Source: Sclerodactyla briareus (Eukaryota > Echinodermata > Holothuroidea > Dendrochirotida > Sclerodactylidae). Taken from it: 64,000 nt of DNA. The notes below the pieces were generated by a model. That model did no database searches, was not told the DNA's origin, and worked only from the letters and a program-made list of their open reading frames with translations. Both the position numbers and the translations under genes were made by a program. The DNA is taken from contig JAODTK010005576.1 of assembly GCA_026419785.1 (NCBI GenBank), forward strand, positions 124,001 through 188,000, given 5' to 3'. Positions 36,391 through 46,340 of this stretch are shown here, piece by piece (the first letter of the stretch is position 1; the number at the start of each line of letters is the position of its first letter).

Positions 36391-36429
36391 ACTTCGGCTT
36401 GTCTCGCACATCCGAATTGGCGGTGCCGG

Positions 36430-36740
36430 TTCCAGCTCGGGTGCCGTAACCCCCCTGTCCGGGCCGGAAGCCCCTCGGCGCTGGAAGGGGGGGGAGCCGA
36501 CCCCACCGGGCCGGCCGGGGTGATCCTCAGTTGGACTGGCGGTTTTACCCGCCCGTCACGGGCCGGGCCCCTCCCGCGCGGAGGAGCCGACCCAACCGGT
36601 CCGCCTGGGTGAGCCTCGGTTGGACGCCGGTAACCCGCCCCTCACGTGCCGGGGCCCCTCCGGCGCGGAGGGACCGACTCAACCGGGTCCGGCCGGGGTG
36701 AGCCTCGGTTGGACTTCGGTAAACGCCTCATTTCGTTGCC
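36430..36740 (+). repeat. GC-rich tandem repeat, about 3.5 units of 85-91 bp
   Basis: Unit starts GCCGACCCCACCGGG (36,496), GCCGACCCAACCGGT (36,587) and ACCGACTCAACCGGG (36,672) precede GGGGTGAGCCTCGGTTGGAC, CCGGTAACCCGCCCCTCAC and CCCCTCCGGCGCGGAG words. A diverged unit recurs near 37,288-37,390. Confidence 0.7.
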
Positions 36741-36999
36741 GGTTCCATGCACCAATCCGGGCCGGCGGGCCCTGGACCAACGGAACGGCCCCGGTCTGGC
36801 CGCTGGATACGGACAGACAGCCGGCCGCCTCGGGGGCGTTCAGACCCAAATGCCGGCCCGGCAGCCACGGTCCTTGGGGTTGCTGCCACACCTCGGGACC
36901 CAGCAGGTATCACAGTTCCATCCGGGATCGCCAGCAGCCCTCTTCTCCGTGACCAGAGCGAGTTGGAAGCGGCCCAAGGCCTCCTAGAGTCCCCTACCC

Positions 37000-37240
37000 C
37001 GGAGGTACAGGACCTTTCCCCCTCTGCTTCCTCGGACCGTTCACCGTCCCTCGACTGGCGAAGGACGCAGGTCGCACGTGGCAAACACAGTATACCAAGG
37101 GCCATAAGGGTTGTCGTCGTCGTAGGTCCTCCTCGTCCTACAGCCCGGATAGCTATTCATCTCCGCCGCGGAAGAAGTCGAAGCTTCGCTGGGTACGGAC
37201 CAAGAGCCGGCAGCCGACTCAGCCAGCCCGTTGCGGGTGC
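37000..37240 (+). pseudogene. RS-rich disordered frame of the DIRS-like element
   Basis: One frame gives GHKGCRRRRSSSSYSPDSYS followed by SPPRKKSKLRW. A longer overlapping frame (36,747-37,283) is also open because the sequence is GC-rich. Arg/Ser-rich stretches upstream of RT are common in animal DIRS-like elements. No domain can be named, and frame breaks surround it. Confidence 0.3.
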
Positions 37241-37965
37241 CGTGACACTCCCTCCGAGCCTGGAGGCCTCTCCCGGCGCGTAGGGTGCCGATCGGGCCAT
37301 TTCCGGCGCTTTTGCCGTATCTCGCGTCCGAACCGGAGTCCCTCTCAGCGCGGAGAGCCGAACGACCGGTTCCGGTGCTGATGCCGCGTAACACCCAGAG
37401 GCCTCCCGCGACGTGGTGGGAGCCCGACCCGTCTGCCGTCACGGCGTCCACTGGCGGGGATCCCTGCTCTAGGCTGCGGGACTCTATTTTACAACCCGAC
37501 GCGTTGGGGGATCGACAGGCCCATCCAAAGTCACCTTCACAGGGAGCTTAATGACTGTAAATCGTGTGAAACTTTCAGGATCTTCCCAGACCAGAGCAGC
37601 ATGGCCTCTCCTTGGACCACTCTCATCCTTCGTTCAGCCTTTCTCCCGCGTCGTTAGGCGGCCCCCGGTGAGGCTCGGTATGGAGAATCAACTCCCGAGG
37701 GGGAGAGTTACACGCCATCCGGCGGATTATCGTTTTCAGGAGCCGCTGGAGCAGCCGCTGCTCCGGCCCTTTAAGTAGAATGGGACCCACCGCTCCCCAC
37801 GAAGTTGGGGTTCGGGGTTTGGCAGCGCGTCTCCACCAGTTCGACCTCCCTAAGGAACTCCAGTACCCGCTCCGTCACAGCGGAGATATCCGCTGTCTGC
37901 GAATACCACCACTTACTGAAGAAGGCGTCATGGAAGCGCGTTAGTGACTCCGACCGCAACTTTCG

Positions 37966-38300
37966 CCCCTAAACAAGTTTGTTCATTCGCCTAAAGTCCT
38001 GCGAATGGTTACCCTTCTGAGGCGGGGCCGGCTACTCGTCGATCTGAAGAACGCCTACGTCCTTCAAGACGATAAGCATCTCCTGGCGCCTCAGGGGACA
38101 GGTTTCCAGTTGACTCTGCCGCCGGGGCCTCGACGTCTTCTACATCGACGACCAGGGGATCGCCTGGGAGCCTCAGCGCCGGACTACTGTTTGGACACAA
38201 CGACAGTCATCGACAGCTCAGGCGGCAAGATTGACTGAGCACGGGAAGAAGTCAGCTCTAACACTTAGTCTACGCCGAACGCTCTTCCCTACACTGGACC
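37966..38300 (+). pseudogene. DIRS-type reverse transcriptase remnant
   Basis: The frame from 37,966 reads PLNKFVHSPKVLRMVTLL then LLVDLKNAY and GFQLTLPPGP. This corresponds to the LN-FV, DLKDAY and FLPFGL motifs of DIRS/Ty3-type RT palm domains. A +1 shift follows, and the second frame (from 38,129) gives LDVFYIDDQGIAWE, the catalytic Y-x-DD box (38,141-38,152), and later GKKSALTLS (38,243-38,269), the usual EKS-L-PS motif. The stretch that normally separates LPFGL from YxDD (about 30 residues) is missing, so the enzyme is internally deleted as well as frameshifted. The first catalytic Asp is preserved in VDLKNAY. Confidence 0.7.
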
Positions 38301-38689
38301 ATTCTCCACACAGCCCAGGCGAAAGCATCCTCTCCACAGCCCCCGTACCACACTCTCGCACGACCAACCTCCTCACTACCTACGGGACAAAACCGAAGCC
38401 GCCGTGCTCTCCCAGCCGGGCCCACGACGGAATTGGCCGTGCCAGCCCCCCCTGGCCGTTGGGCTCCCGCCTTGGGCCGCTCATAGAGCCGACATGCCGA
38501 GGGCCGGCTCCCCAGAGTCGTGAACCGTCTCTCCCGGAGCCGGAACCGTCTTTCCCCAGGACCCTTCCTAACCATGGTTCGGCCCCCCTGCATGAGTTTG
38601 GCCAGACTCTCCAGTCACCAAAAGCCGCGTCCGCTCTCCACCGGCCGGCCGACCACCTCTTCCGGCGCGTGTGGGTCTCTGTCCCGAGG

Positions 38690-39350
38690 CCGCCATAGCC
38701 GTTGACCGACTTCCGGCCTTCTACGGACCGCCTGAGCCGTGTATCGGTCATCCCGGCTCTCCAGAGCTTGCCGGGCCGACTTCGTTCCGGCACGGCAAAT
38801 ATCGGCTTGCTCCAGAGCCTCTTCCTGCCCCCTCCGGGACATCGTCTCTCCGAGCCGAGAGTCGGCTTACCCGGCTCCCAAACCGTGGGCCGACTCTTCA
38901 GCCCTCCTATCCTGCTCTTCCGCTAGGGTCTGTTTTCCCGGCTCTCCGGAGCCGTGGGCTGACCTCGGACCTCCTGTCTGCCCGGCTCTCCGGGACATCG
39001 CTCATCACGGCCGAGGGCGTCGGCTCTCCCGGCTCTCCGAGCTGTGGGCCGACGCTTCCGGACCTCCCTATCGGCTCCCTAGAGGGCTCTCACGAGCCGA
39101 GTGAGTGGCTTCCCGCTCTCCGGAGCCGTTGGCTACCTCTCCTGACACTCTTATCGTCTCTCCGATACGGCTCTCACGCGCCGGGGGAGTCGGCTCTCCG
39201 GCTCTCCGGAGCCGTGGGACGACTCTTTCGGCCCTCCTCGCCTCTTCCGGGGGCCGCCTCTTCCAGACCTCCTGATCGTCTCTCCGAAGCTGCGTTCCGA
39301 AGCTGCGCCCCTGATCGACGCCCCAGAGCCGTGGGTCGACTCCTCCGGAC
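38690..39350 (+). repeat. GC-rich tandem array, units of about 80 bp with palindromic core
   Basis: GTGGGCCGACTCTTC-type words recur near 38,884, 38,961, 39,044, 39,125, 39,211 and 39,328, each preceded by CGGCTCTCCGGAGCCG, a perfect palindrome, or a variant. The sequence is stop-poor in all frames, which explains the 227-codon open frame (38,671-39,354). I do not consider it coding. Weaker units continue to about 39,790. Confidence 0.65.
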
Positions 39351-40060
39351 CTGATCAGGTCTCCCGCCGTGGATCGGCTTTCCACCTTCTAGGCTATTCT
39401 TTCGGAGTATTATCGGCCCTGGCCCAACTCTGCCGGTCCTTCGAAGCCACGCCGCGCTACTTGGAGTCGGCGGGTCGGTTTCCAGCTATCCTACTGCGGA
39501 CTGTCTTCCGGCAATTCGCCGATCCATGGGGGTCCCGTTACACATAGCCGCGCGCCGCGTAACCAGAGCAGCTCTCCCGCAGCCTTTAAAACGACTCGGA
39601 GTGATCGCTCTCCGCGCCTCGGACTGGCCCTCCACAGAGCCTTTGACGGACTCTCCCGGTCTGGCTCTTCGGAGCCGCGTCCTCTCTTTCCGCCATCCGA
39701 GCCGTGATCTCCCTCTGCGAGCTGAGGGTCCGCTCTCCCGTTTCTCCAGACTGTCAATCGCTCTCGGAACCGTACGGCTCTTCAGAACAGGCACCTATCC
39801 AGTGCCGTGTGGCTGGTCGCGGCAGTGTCAGCACGTTGCCGGGCTGTCCACACGCTCGCAACGAGGCCTTGGTATGGCCTACCCTCCCCGCCGGATGGAA
39901 CTCGCTGAAGTTGTCTTCACGAGAACTGTCCGCCATCGTCTACCCCTTTCCACTGTCCACCGTGAGGGCACGGGCCACGCCAGTGTCCCTGTGCTATCTG
40001 TGCAGGTCTCAATATGGTGTAATTGACTATCTGAAATAGATTCAACCAACTTCACTTTTT
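39351..40060 (+). other. GC-rich 3' part of the DIRS-like element, no domain identified
   Basis: Open frames exist on both strands because of composition. The tyrosine recombinase expected here in DIRS elements could not be recognised in any frame; frameshifts could hide it. GC content falls back to the genomic level near 40,020. Confidence 0.4.
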
Positions 40061-40312
40061 TGTGAATCTGTGAAGTCTGATACTTAACCCCATATTGGAC
40101 ACTCCCCCCCAACCGTCCCCACTTTCCGGGCCATCACGGCGTCTCTCTGTCGTATTTGCGGCCTTCGCCCCCAATTCTTGGACGCCTTCGCCTGGAAAAA
40201 AGAAGGGCGATGGGTGGCCAACCCGACTTTTGTGTTATTTCCAGATGTTCAATGTCGCGGGGTGTGGTGCAGGGGCCAATATTGGGTAAGTATTCATACT
40301 TCACAGATGCAC
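40061..40312. repeat. Inverted repeat pair at the right end of the DIRS-like element
   Basis: TGTGAATCTGTGAAGTCTGA, TACTTAACCCCATATTGG (40,061-40,098) is the imperfect inverse of CCAATATTGGGTAAGTATTC, ATACTTCACAGATGCACA (40,275-40,312). The right terminal repeat proper (40,187-40,290) lies inside this pair. DIRS elements carry an internal region complementary to their ends, so this may be that region or a nested MITE. Confidence 0.6.
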
Positions 40313-43083
40313 AACCAGTGAATTTTGTTGATTTTGAATCCTTGAAGCAGCATTTTTGGGGAGGATTGGAGAATTGTGGAAGATTGTGGAAATTGATATT
40401 TTTGCCAGTTTGAGTTTCATTACCCTGGATGACGCTCATGTTGGTAGGTGAGTACACAAGGTCAACGTGCTTAGAATTGGTCAGGTTGAGAATTATGCAT
40501 AATCAAAGCCTTGATCCCACTCTCGTGGTTTCTTGAGCAGATCAATACTCCGCCAAGGTAGAAATATAGGCCCATGGCTGCTCTGCAGATCTATTAAATC
40601 ACTGTGTCCATACTGCTTTATATGAACTTCCTAATTGGCTGCTTGCGTGGTCGTTTGTATTACCGTTGCAATCAACACCCCCCCCCCCCAACCCCCGCAT
40701 GTATGAATGGAATCTGAGCGCTTGGTCATGAAGCATTGATGCATTTTTCATGTCCCTTAGTGCAGTTCTGGTCTCCTGATACTCAAACCGAAAAACTATG
40801 CATATTGTTTAACAACTTGGTTAATAGTTGTGTCTTTTTGCTGCTATGTTATTGGCTGCTGCTATCAGAATGCGACTGCGCGAGTTGTTTTGGTCCTGCT
40901 TGGGACCTCGCTAATCCATGTGGCATTTTTTCATCTAATACAACACACTCATTTATATTTGTGGAATGGTCCACATTCCTTTGTTAGACTGTGAATTATA
41001 ATACACATAAAGGACCCTCTCCACTTGAGACTGAGTTCTTATTAGAAACCTGGAACTCCCCAAATGTTCAAATCCGCTCACAAAGCACTCTAAATTTGAC
41101 TGCATACTCACCCTACTTGTTTGGAGTTTTGCCCTCCAGGTGGTTTCCAGGGATGCTGGGGGTTAAGACCTTGCGGGGGTAGTTCCCACAATTCCTCGCA
41201 TTACCTGCATAATCCCAACACACATATTATGAACAATCGGCAGTCCCATGATCCCTTCATGCGGTTTGATTATGTCCCCTTCACAGAACCTAACCGGTTC
41301 TCCCCCCCCCCCCCCCGACTATGCCGATGGATGTTTGTGGCCAGTATACTGTAGAATCGGCTATGAATTTGTAGCATTCTGATGGTTATATTGACAATAA
41401 TAGGTGGCCGGGACTAGACACATGTGATTTATAGACAGTCTCTTGATTCAAGACATACTGTGCCATTTGTTAATGTACAAATAATTGTTGTGCACATATA
41501 GATGAAGGAAGTTGACCTGTAGCTGTGCTTAGGTCCTGCGTTGGAATTAGTATTTGACATGGCAGCCTCCAGAGAACCACCGATTATGTCTACTTTTGCG
41601 ATCAGGTTAGTAATACAGAAACAGTGAGTGATCGTCCCGCACTGAGGTTGAGAAGCCGTTCCTACGCTCCACAATGTCGAACACCAGCTGAACAGGCTAT
41701 CCAACTGTCCATTCATAAGGACCTGGAACTGAGTTAGACCATGTGACATTAACGTCTTAACAAAAGACTATGTAGTGGAGGGTCTTGAATTGGAACACGG
41801 GGCTGAATTTTTTTTTTTAAGGGGCAAATAGCTTGTCTGTAGCACTGGCAAAAGGCGCTAATAGCCCTATTTGCATGAATATGATGAACAATGTCTCTGA
41901 GATTTATGACATATTACAATTTATCATCAATGGTGTATAAGAGTCAATAAAATAATAATTTTGATATACTTCGGGACAGTCGGTTGTCATGCAAGATGGT
42001 ACATTGCATCCGCATTTTTTTTTTTATTTAAAAGAAAACTCATGGTTCAAATTGGATTGTTCTATTCACATCATGCAGTGGTTTTAATATTCATATTTAC
42101 TCTGAAAAAACAATCATCAACAGTGCATTTGCCTTTCAACAAAGAATAAACCTGTGTCATGATCACTTTTGCCTGCCTAGTAAGTTAAATTACCACATGG
42201 GATTAGTTGCTCTATGAAATAAAGTTTACAAGATTATACAGAAAATGTCTGGAAGCTGGGTATATCCTGATGGCAATTTCAGAAATGAGTATTGATCCTT
42301 TGGGCCCTCGACTGGGTAATTTTTATCTGGATGCATGTACGCTCAGATTTGATTTCCGGGAAATCCTAGGGACCTAATTAAAACAGGATATAAAAGGAAG
42401 CCTGTTCTTCGGCCATAATTGTATTATCCAATCTCGCTTATAGTTCCGCTAGTTTGCGGATTAGAAAATTTTCATCCAACAGTGGCTTCACAAAATTAGT
42501 CCCGTGTGCACGTGATGTGCTAATTTAGGGCTACTGATTTATTGAATCTGGGGGGAAAATGTGAGTGCTTGAGCCCAATGATAGTGCAACTATTCAGTAG
42601 GTTCAAAATAGCTAATTCAGCAGACAAAAATGCTTATTCAATAGGAATCATAATTACTCGATCCAAGTACTGATTCAAAAAATTCTGTTGCATGGTTCTC
42701 AGACTAACTGCAGTGTAAAATTCTTTCAATTTTGGTAGGACTATGAACAATGGAATTTTTTACTGTTACAGAGACTTTGAAGTGAACAATGGTTGTGCAA
42801 AATGTTCAAAAGCTTTTTTCAGTAATTGCCTATAAATGTATGCAGTAAAATTTGCGGGGGATGAAGGGATCGAAAAATGCCCTGACCTCAATTAGCCCAT
42901 CGGGCTCTGAGAGAATTTTCATCTGAGAGAATTCATCCGTGAGCCCAAGAAACACGATTCGGACTAGCAGATGCATATAATGCAACAACAATTTCTTTGC
43001 GTTAACCACGAGCCCGAAGGGCATCTCCAACCAACTTTCTCCTAGCCCGAATGTAGTCTCAAGTAGCCCCAGGATAAGAGGGC
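40313..43083. other. Unassigned non-coding stretch
   Basis: It contains C runs of 12 bases (40,678-40,689) and 15 bases (41,302-41,316). Around 42,380-42,400 there is CTAATTAAAACAGGATATAAAAGGAAG-like sequence with a good TATA-like word (ATATAAAAGG), plus a CCAAT word near 42,429, but no identifiable downstream exon. The minus-strand open frame at 41,429-41,749 (106 codons) has no recognised domain. Confidence 0.4.
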
Positions 43084-43487
43084 TTATTGATTTTTGAGCC
43101 TGGGGAATTCCCTCAAATTTTCAAAGGGGATTTTGGAACCAGAGTGGGGGGGGGGGGGGGGATGGTTCTCAGAAATGGGATGCACCAATTCTTCGGTACC
43201 AAGCATGCCGCCGAACATTGCAAGTTTTAACGATAGGAAGGTGTGTGCTAAGGGTGACAAGTCTCCCTCGTGGTCCATGTTGTCTCCATGGACTCCCTCT
43301 TCCTCAATGACGACATTGCAACTATTGCTACACAAGTTATTATAGCAGTGGGTACATGGGGATTTTGCCGCCCCATCCATAGCGTTTCTGCATCCATAGC
43401 TACATGACTGTCGCCGAAATGCAAAGAGGTTTGGACTAATAGATACGTTTTTCCATTCTCCAAGATGTAGTTTAGGGTTCAAACATA
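43084..43487 (-). CDS. Unrecognised Cys-rich open frame, possible terminal exon
   Basis: On the minus strand a polypyrimidine tract and AG (TTGTTCTTTTTAG, ending 43,488) precede an open frame to a stop at 43,084. It encodes a cysteine cluster, SCSYGCRNAMDG then SPCTHCYNNLCSNSC, spaced C-x3-C, C-x2-C, C-x4-C, C-x3-C, followed by an acidic segment. The 16-base G run at 43,146-43,161 becomes a poly-proline tract near the C-terminus. The cluster resembles short zinc-knuckle-like motifs seen in some transposon-associated proteins (CxC-N type), but I cannot name a family. The opposite strand is partly open too. Confidence 0.3.
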
Positions 43488-43949
43488 CTAAAAAGAACAA
43501 CGCAGGTTAACTCATGGGGCTTGCTTTAAAGGCTATTTAGAGGCTAAATAAACGGCGAGTTAAAAGGCTAAAAGTTCAGTCCAAACCAACTTTCATTACC
43601 CATTACGAGTTGGAGTAGTATTTTGAAATTTGTGTATGTGGCATTTGTATAGCACACAGGTTGAAGCATTCCCTCGTACAATAATGAATTAGTCAGACTT
43701 GCACAATCCGACAGAAAAAAATCAATGAAAATGACACAGAATTTTTCACTGAAAAACAAACAATTTGTCTATGATCTTACGGAGAGAGATTTATGTTTGT
43801 AGATCGGTGGGTTGTGATTGTCAATTTTGTAAAGAACCTTGAACGGTCTGCAGAGTGTCAAGTCTTTTACCATGATAAAATATAGGAGAATTAAACTTGA
43901 TTTCAACTGTGACTGACATCATGCATTATTATTACTAGTGCCAGAGGGC

Positions 43950-44075
43950 ACCTCTATCAATTTCTCTGCATATATGGACCAACTTTGCTTTGGGAGTCAA
44001 ACCTCCACATAGGAACATCTATTGGAATGGGATTCGGACCTTTGGGTAGAGTTTTCCATTCCTTACAGTCATGTC
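43950..44075 (+). repeat. Dispersed repeat R1, 3' fragment
   Basis: ATTTCTCTGCATATATGGAC, CAACTTTGC.., CACATAGGAACATCTATTGG, AATGGGATTCGGACC and GTAGAGTTTTCCATTCC match the end portion of the R1 copy at 3,450-3,560 in order. Confidence 0.6.
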
Positions 44076-44975
44076 CTTCAAGAGAAATAAATAAACAGTC
44101 AAAGGTTCCAGTCAGCCTTCATTTTCTGTTCCTAATTCCCTCCAGCCACGAAGTACCCATACAGTAGGTAGTCTATTGGATTGACTGATAAAAAAAGTCA
44201 ATTGGAAAAAATAAATCTGTTGGATGAAACGTAGTATTAGGTAAAACATTTCTCTGTTGTGGAAATAGGTCCTGTGTGCGAAATCAAATACATTCGTTAC
44301 GGCCGGCCGGCTTTCTCGATATTCGCGGACTGATCACATTGTCACAAAATTAGAAAAATTATTTGAGAGCCGGATTAATTTTGATGGAGTCTTCTTGTAG
44401 ATGAAGGTATGAACGAGGCCATTCGTCAACTATCATTGTGGCTTATTTTCTGGAATATTTTTCAAAGGCTGAATGGACACTTTCACCTACAAAAGAATAT
44501 CACAGATTACTAACAGCGAGACTAGGCAGTTAGGAAAACACTCGGCGTGGAATACAGAACCAGCCTTTAACCTAGGCGGGCTCCTAGAGTGGGTGATTTC
44601 TCCTTTCCATACCTAATAAAAAAGTCTACCCTATGAAAAGGGCACTGGGACCAACTTCATGATTTTTGTGCCATGGTAGCGTAGTGAAAATCGAACGGAA
44701 CAGCTGGAGGAGAAAAAAAGTTTTGCAAAATCGGGGGTGAATTCTCGAACACCAGACCTGAGACCCTGCCAGTTGACTTAATGACGGGGGTGTTCTTTTA
44801 TATGTTTTGTAAGGTGCCAATCTGCTCCGATTTTTTGTTGGTACAATGCGGGCGTAGACATTATTGGTATTCAAATTGTACATATATGTTGTTCCCCTAA
44901 TGAGGTGTTATGCTTCGTGTTTGCAATCGTGTCATGAGGGTGCTTGTGTAACAATGAATTATGCGGTATTTCAAC
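44076..44975. other. Unassigned non-coding stretch
   Basis: A weak tRNA-like head may lie on the minus strand near 44,735-44,785 (inverse of CTCGAACACCAGACC, resembling a B box), but no clear A box or fold was found. Otherwise nothing recognisable. Confidence 0.35.
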
Positions 44976-46340
44976 CTGATTATTCTTTATTCAGCAATTC
45001 ATATGTCATATGTTCACACAACTGTTAATTCTTCTTTCACAATTCATGGCCGTTCATCTGTTCATCAACTATACATTCTTCTTTTCTCTGTTCATCTATT
45101 CATCCAAACTATTCTTTTCTTTATTATCAATTCATACTATTCATTCCACTATACATTCTTTTCATCTGTTTATCTATTCAATCTATCACCCAAACTATTT
45201 CATGCTTTATTATCCACAATTCATCTGTTAGTTACTATTACCAAACTATTCATTTACTTTCCATTCATAATCTATTCATTCCACCTATTAAGTTTAGTCT
45301 GCCATTAATCTGTTATCTATCCATCCAACTATTCAGTCTTCTTTTCATTCAATAATCGATTCATTCACATATTCATTCTTTCATCAGCATTCATCTATTA
45401 TCTATTCATCCAACTATTCATTCTTTTATTCATCAATCATCTGTCATCTATTCATTCCAACTATATCTTCTTTTCAGCAATACCGATATTCATTTGCTAT
45501 TCATTCTCTTATCCAGCAATTCATCTGTCAATTATTCAACCCAACTAAATTCATCTGTTCATCAAATCATGATTCACGAACTATTTCTCTTTCTATACAG
45601 TTCATCTGTTCATCTTTATTCATCAACTATCATTCTCCTTTCCATCAATTATCTGTTCATCCAAAATATTCTTATTAAATTTATTCATTAAGCTATCATC
45701 GTGCATCTATTCATCCATATCCACTGAGTTATTTCGCAATTATCTGTCCAGCTATTCATTCCACCAACTATTATATTTTATTCAGCACATTCATTCTGCT
45801 TCATTATTCATCAAAAAAACCCCTTTTAATTTTCCACTATGTATTCATAAAATTCACTGTCATTCTATTCATCCAAATATTCATTCTTCTATTCATCAAT
45901 TCATCTGCTCATTATTCATCCAACTATTCATTCTTCTTTTCATTCAAAAACATCTGCGTCATTCTATTCATCAACTATTCAATTCTTCTTTCATCAAACA
46001 TACTATTCAGCACCTATTCATTCTCTTATTCAGCAATTCTCTGTTGTCTAGTCTCATCCAACTATTCCTTCATCTTTTAATCCTATCATCCAATATCATT
46101 CTTTCATTCATACATTCATTGTTCATCTATTCATCCAAACTACATTATCTTTTAATCATTCATCCAACTATTCATTTTGTAGTCATCAATTCATCTGTTA
46201 TCTAGTCATCCAACTATTCATTCTTCTTTTCATCGTTATTCTTTCATCTATTCATCCAACTATTCATCTTTCATTGATCAATTCCATTGTTCATTCTTCA
46301 TGTACACATTCATGTAGTGTTTTATTTTTTCCATTTATTT
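44976..46340 (+). repeat. Noisy satellite, 48-bp unit, about 28 units
   Basis: The consensus by eye is TTCATCTATTCATCCAACTA, TTCATTCTTCTTTTCATCAA, TTCATCTG (48 bp), itself built from related 12-mers (TTCATCTATTCA-like). Nearly every unit differs by several 1-base losses, so the period drifts. The Phe/Ile/His-rich open frames inside (for example 44,961-45,308) are by-products of the repeat. Confidence 0.8.

Larger units (their letters stand above)
34836..40312 (+). mobile_element. DIRS-like (tyrosine-recombinase type) retroelement, degenerate
   Basis: The call rests on three things: a reverse transcriptase remnant of DIRS type at 37,966-38,300, inverted rather than direct terminal repeats (34,840-34,945 against 40,187-40,290), and an extra inverted pair at the right end (40,061-40,312). 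The order is left repeat, pyrimidine-rich leader, leader tandem units, Gag-like frame, GC-rich 88-bp array, RS-rich frame, RT, GC-rich 80-bp array, right repeat. The 36,400-40,000 part is strikingly GC-rich beside AT-rich flanks. All coding frames are broken. I could not identify an RNase H or a tyrosine recombinase. Established knowledge: DIRS elements carry RT/RH plus a tyrosine recombinase and terminal repeats of inverted type. Confidence 0.6.

Noticed and set aside
36747..37283. 178-codon + strand open frame
   Set aside because: It overlaps open frames on both strands in GC-rich retroelement sequence. Only the RS-rich frame nearby has a plausible context, so the long ORF itself is not called.
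38671..39354. 227-codon + strand open frame
   Set aside because: It is made by a stop-poor GC-rich 80-bp tandem array. Other frames and the opposite strand are also open, and the translation just repeats the unit.
39526..40039. Tyrosine recombinase of the DIRS-like element
   Set aside because: It is expected by position, but I could not find the R..H-x-x-R..Y pattern in any readable frame, so it is not claimed.
44961..45308. 115-codon Phe/Ile/His-rich open frame
   Set aside because: It is a translation of the noisy 48-bp satellite.
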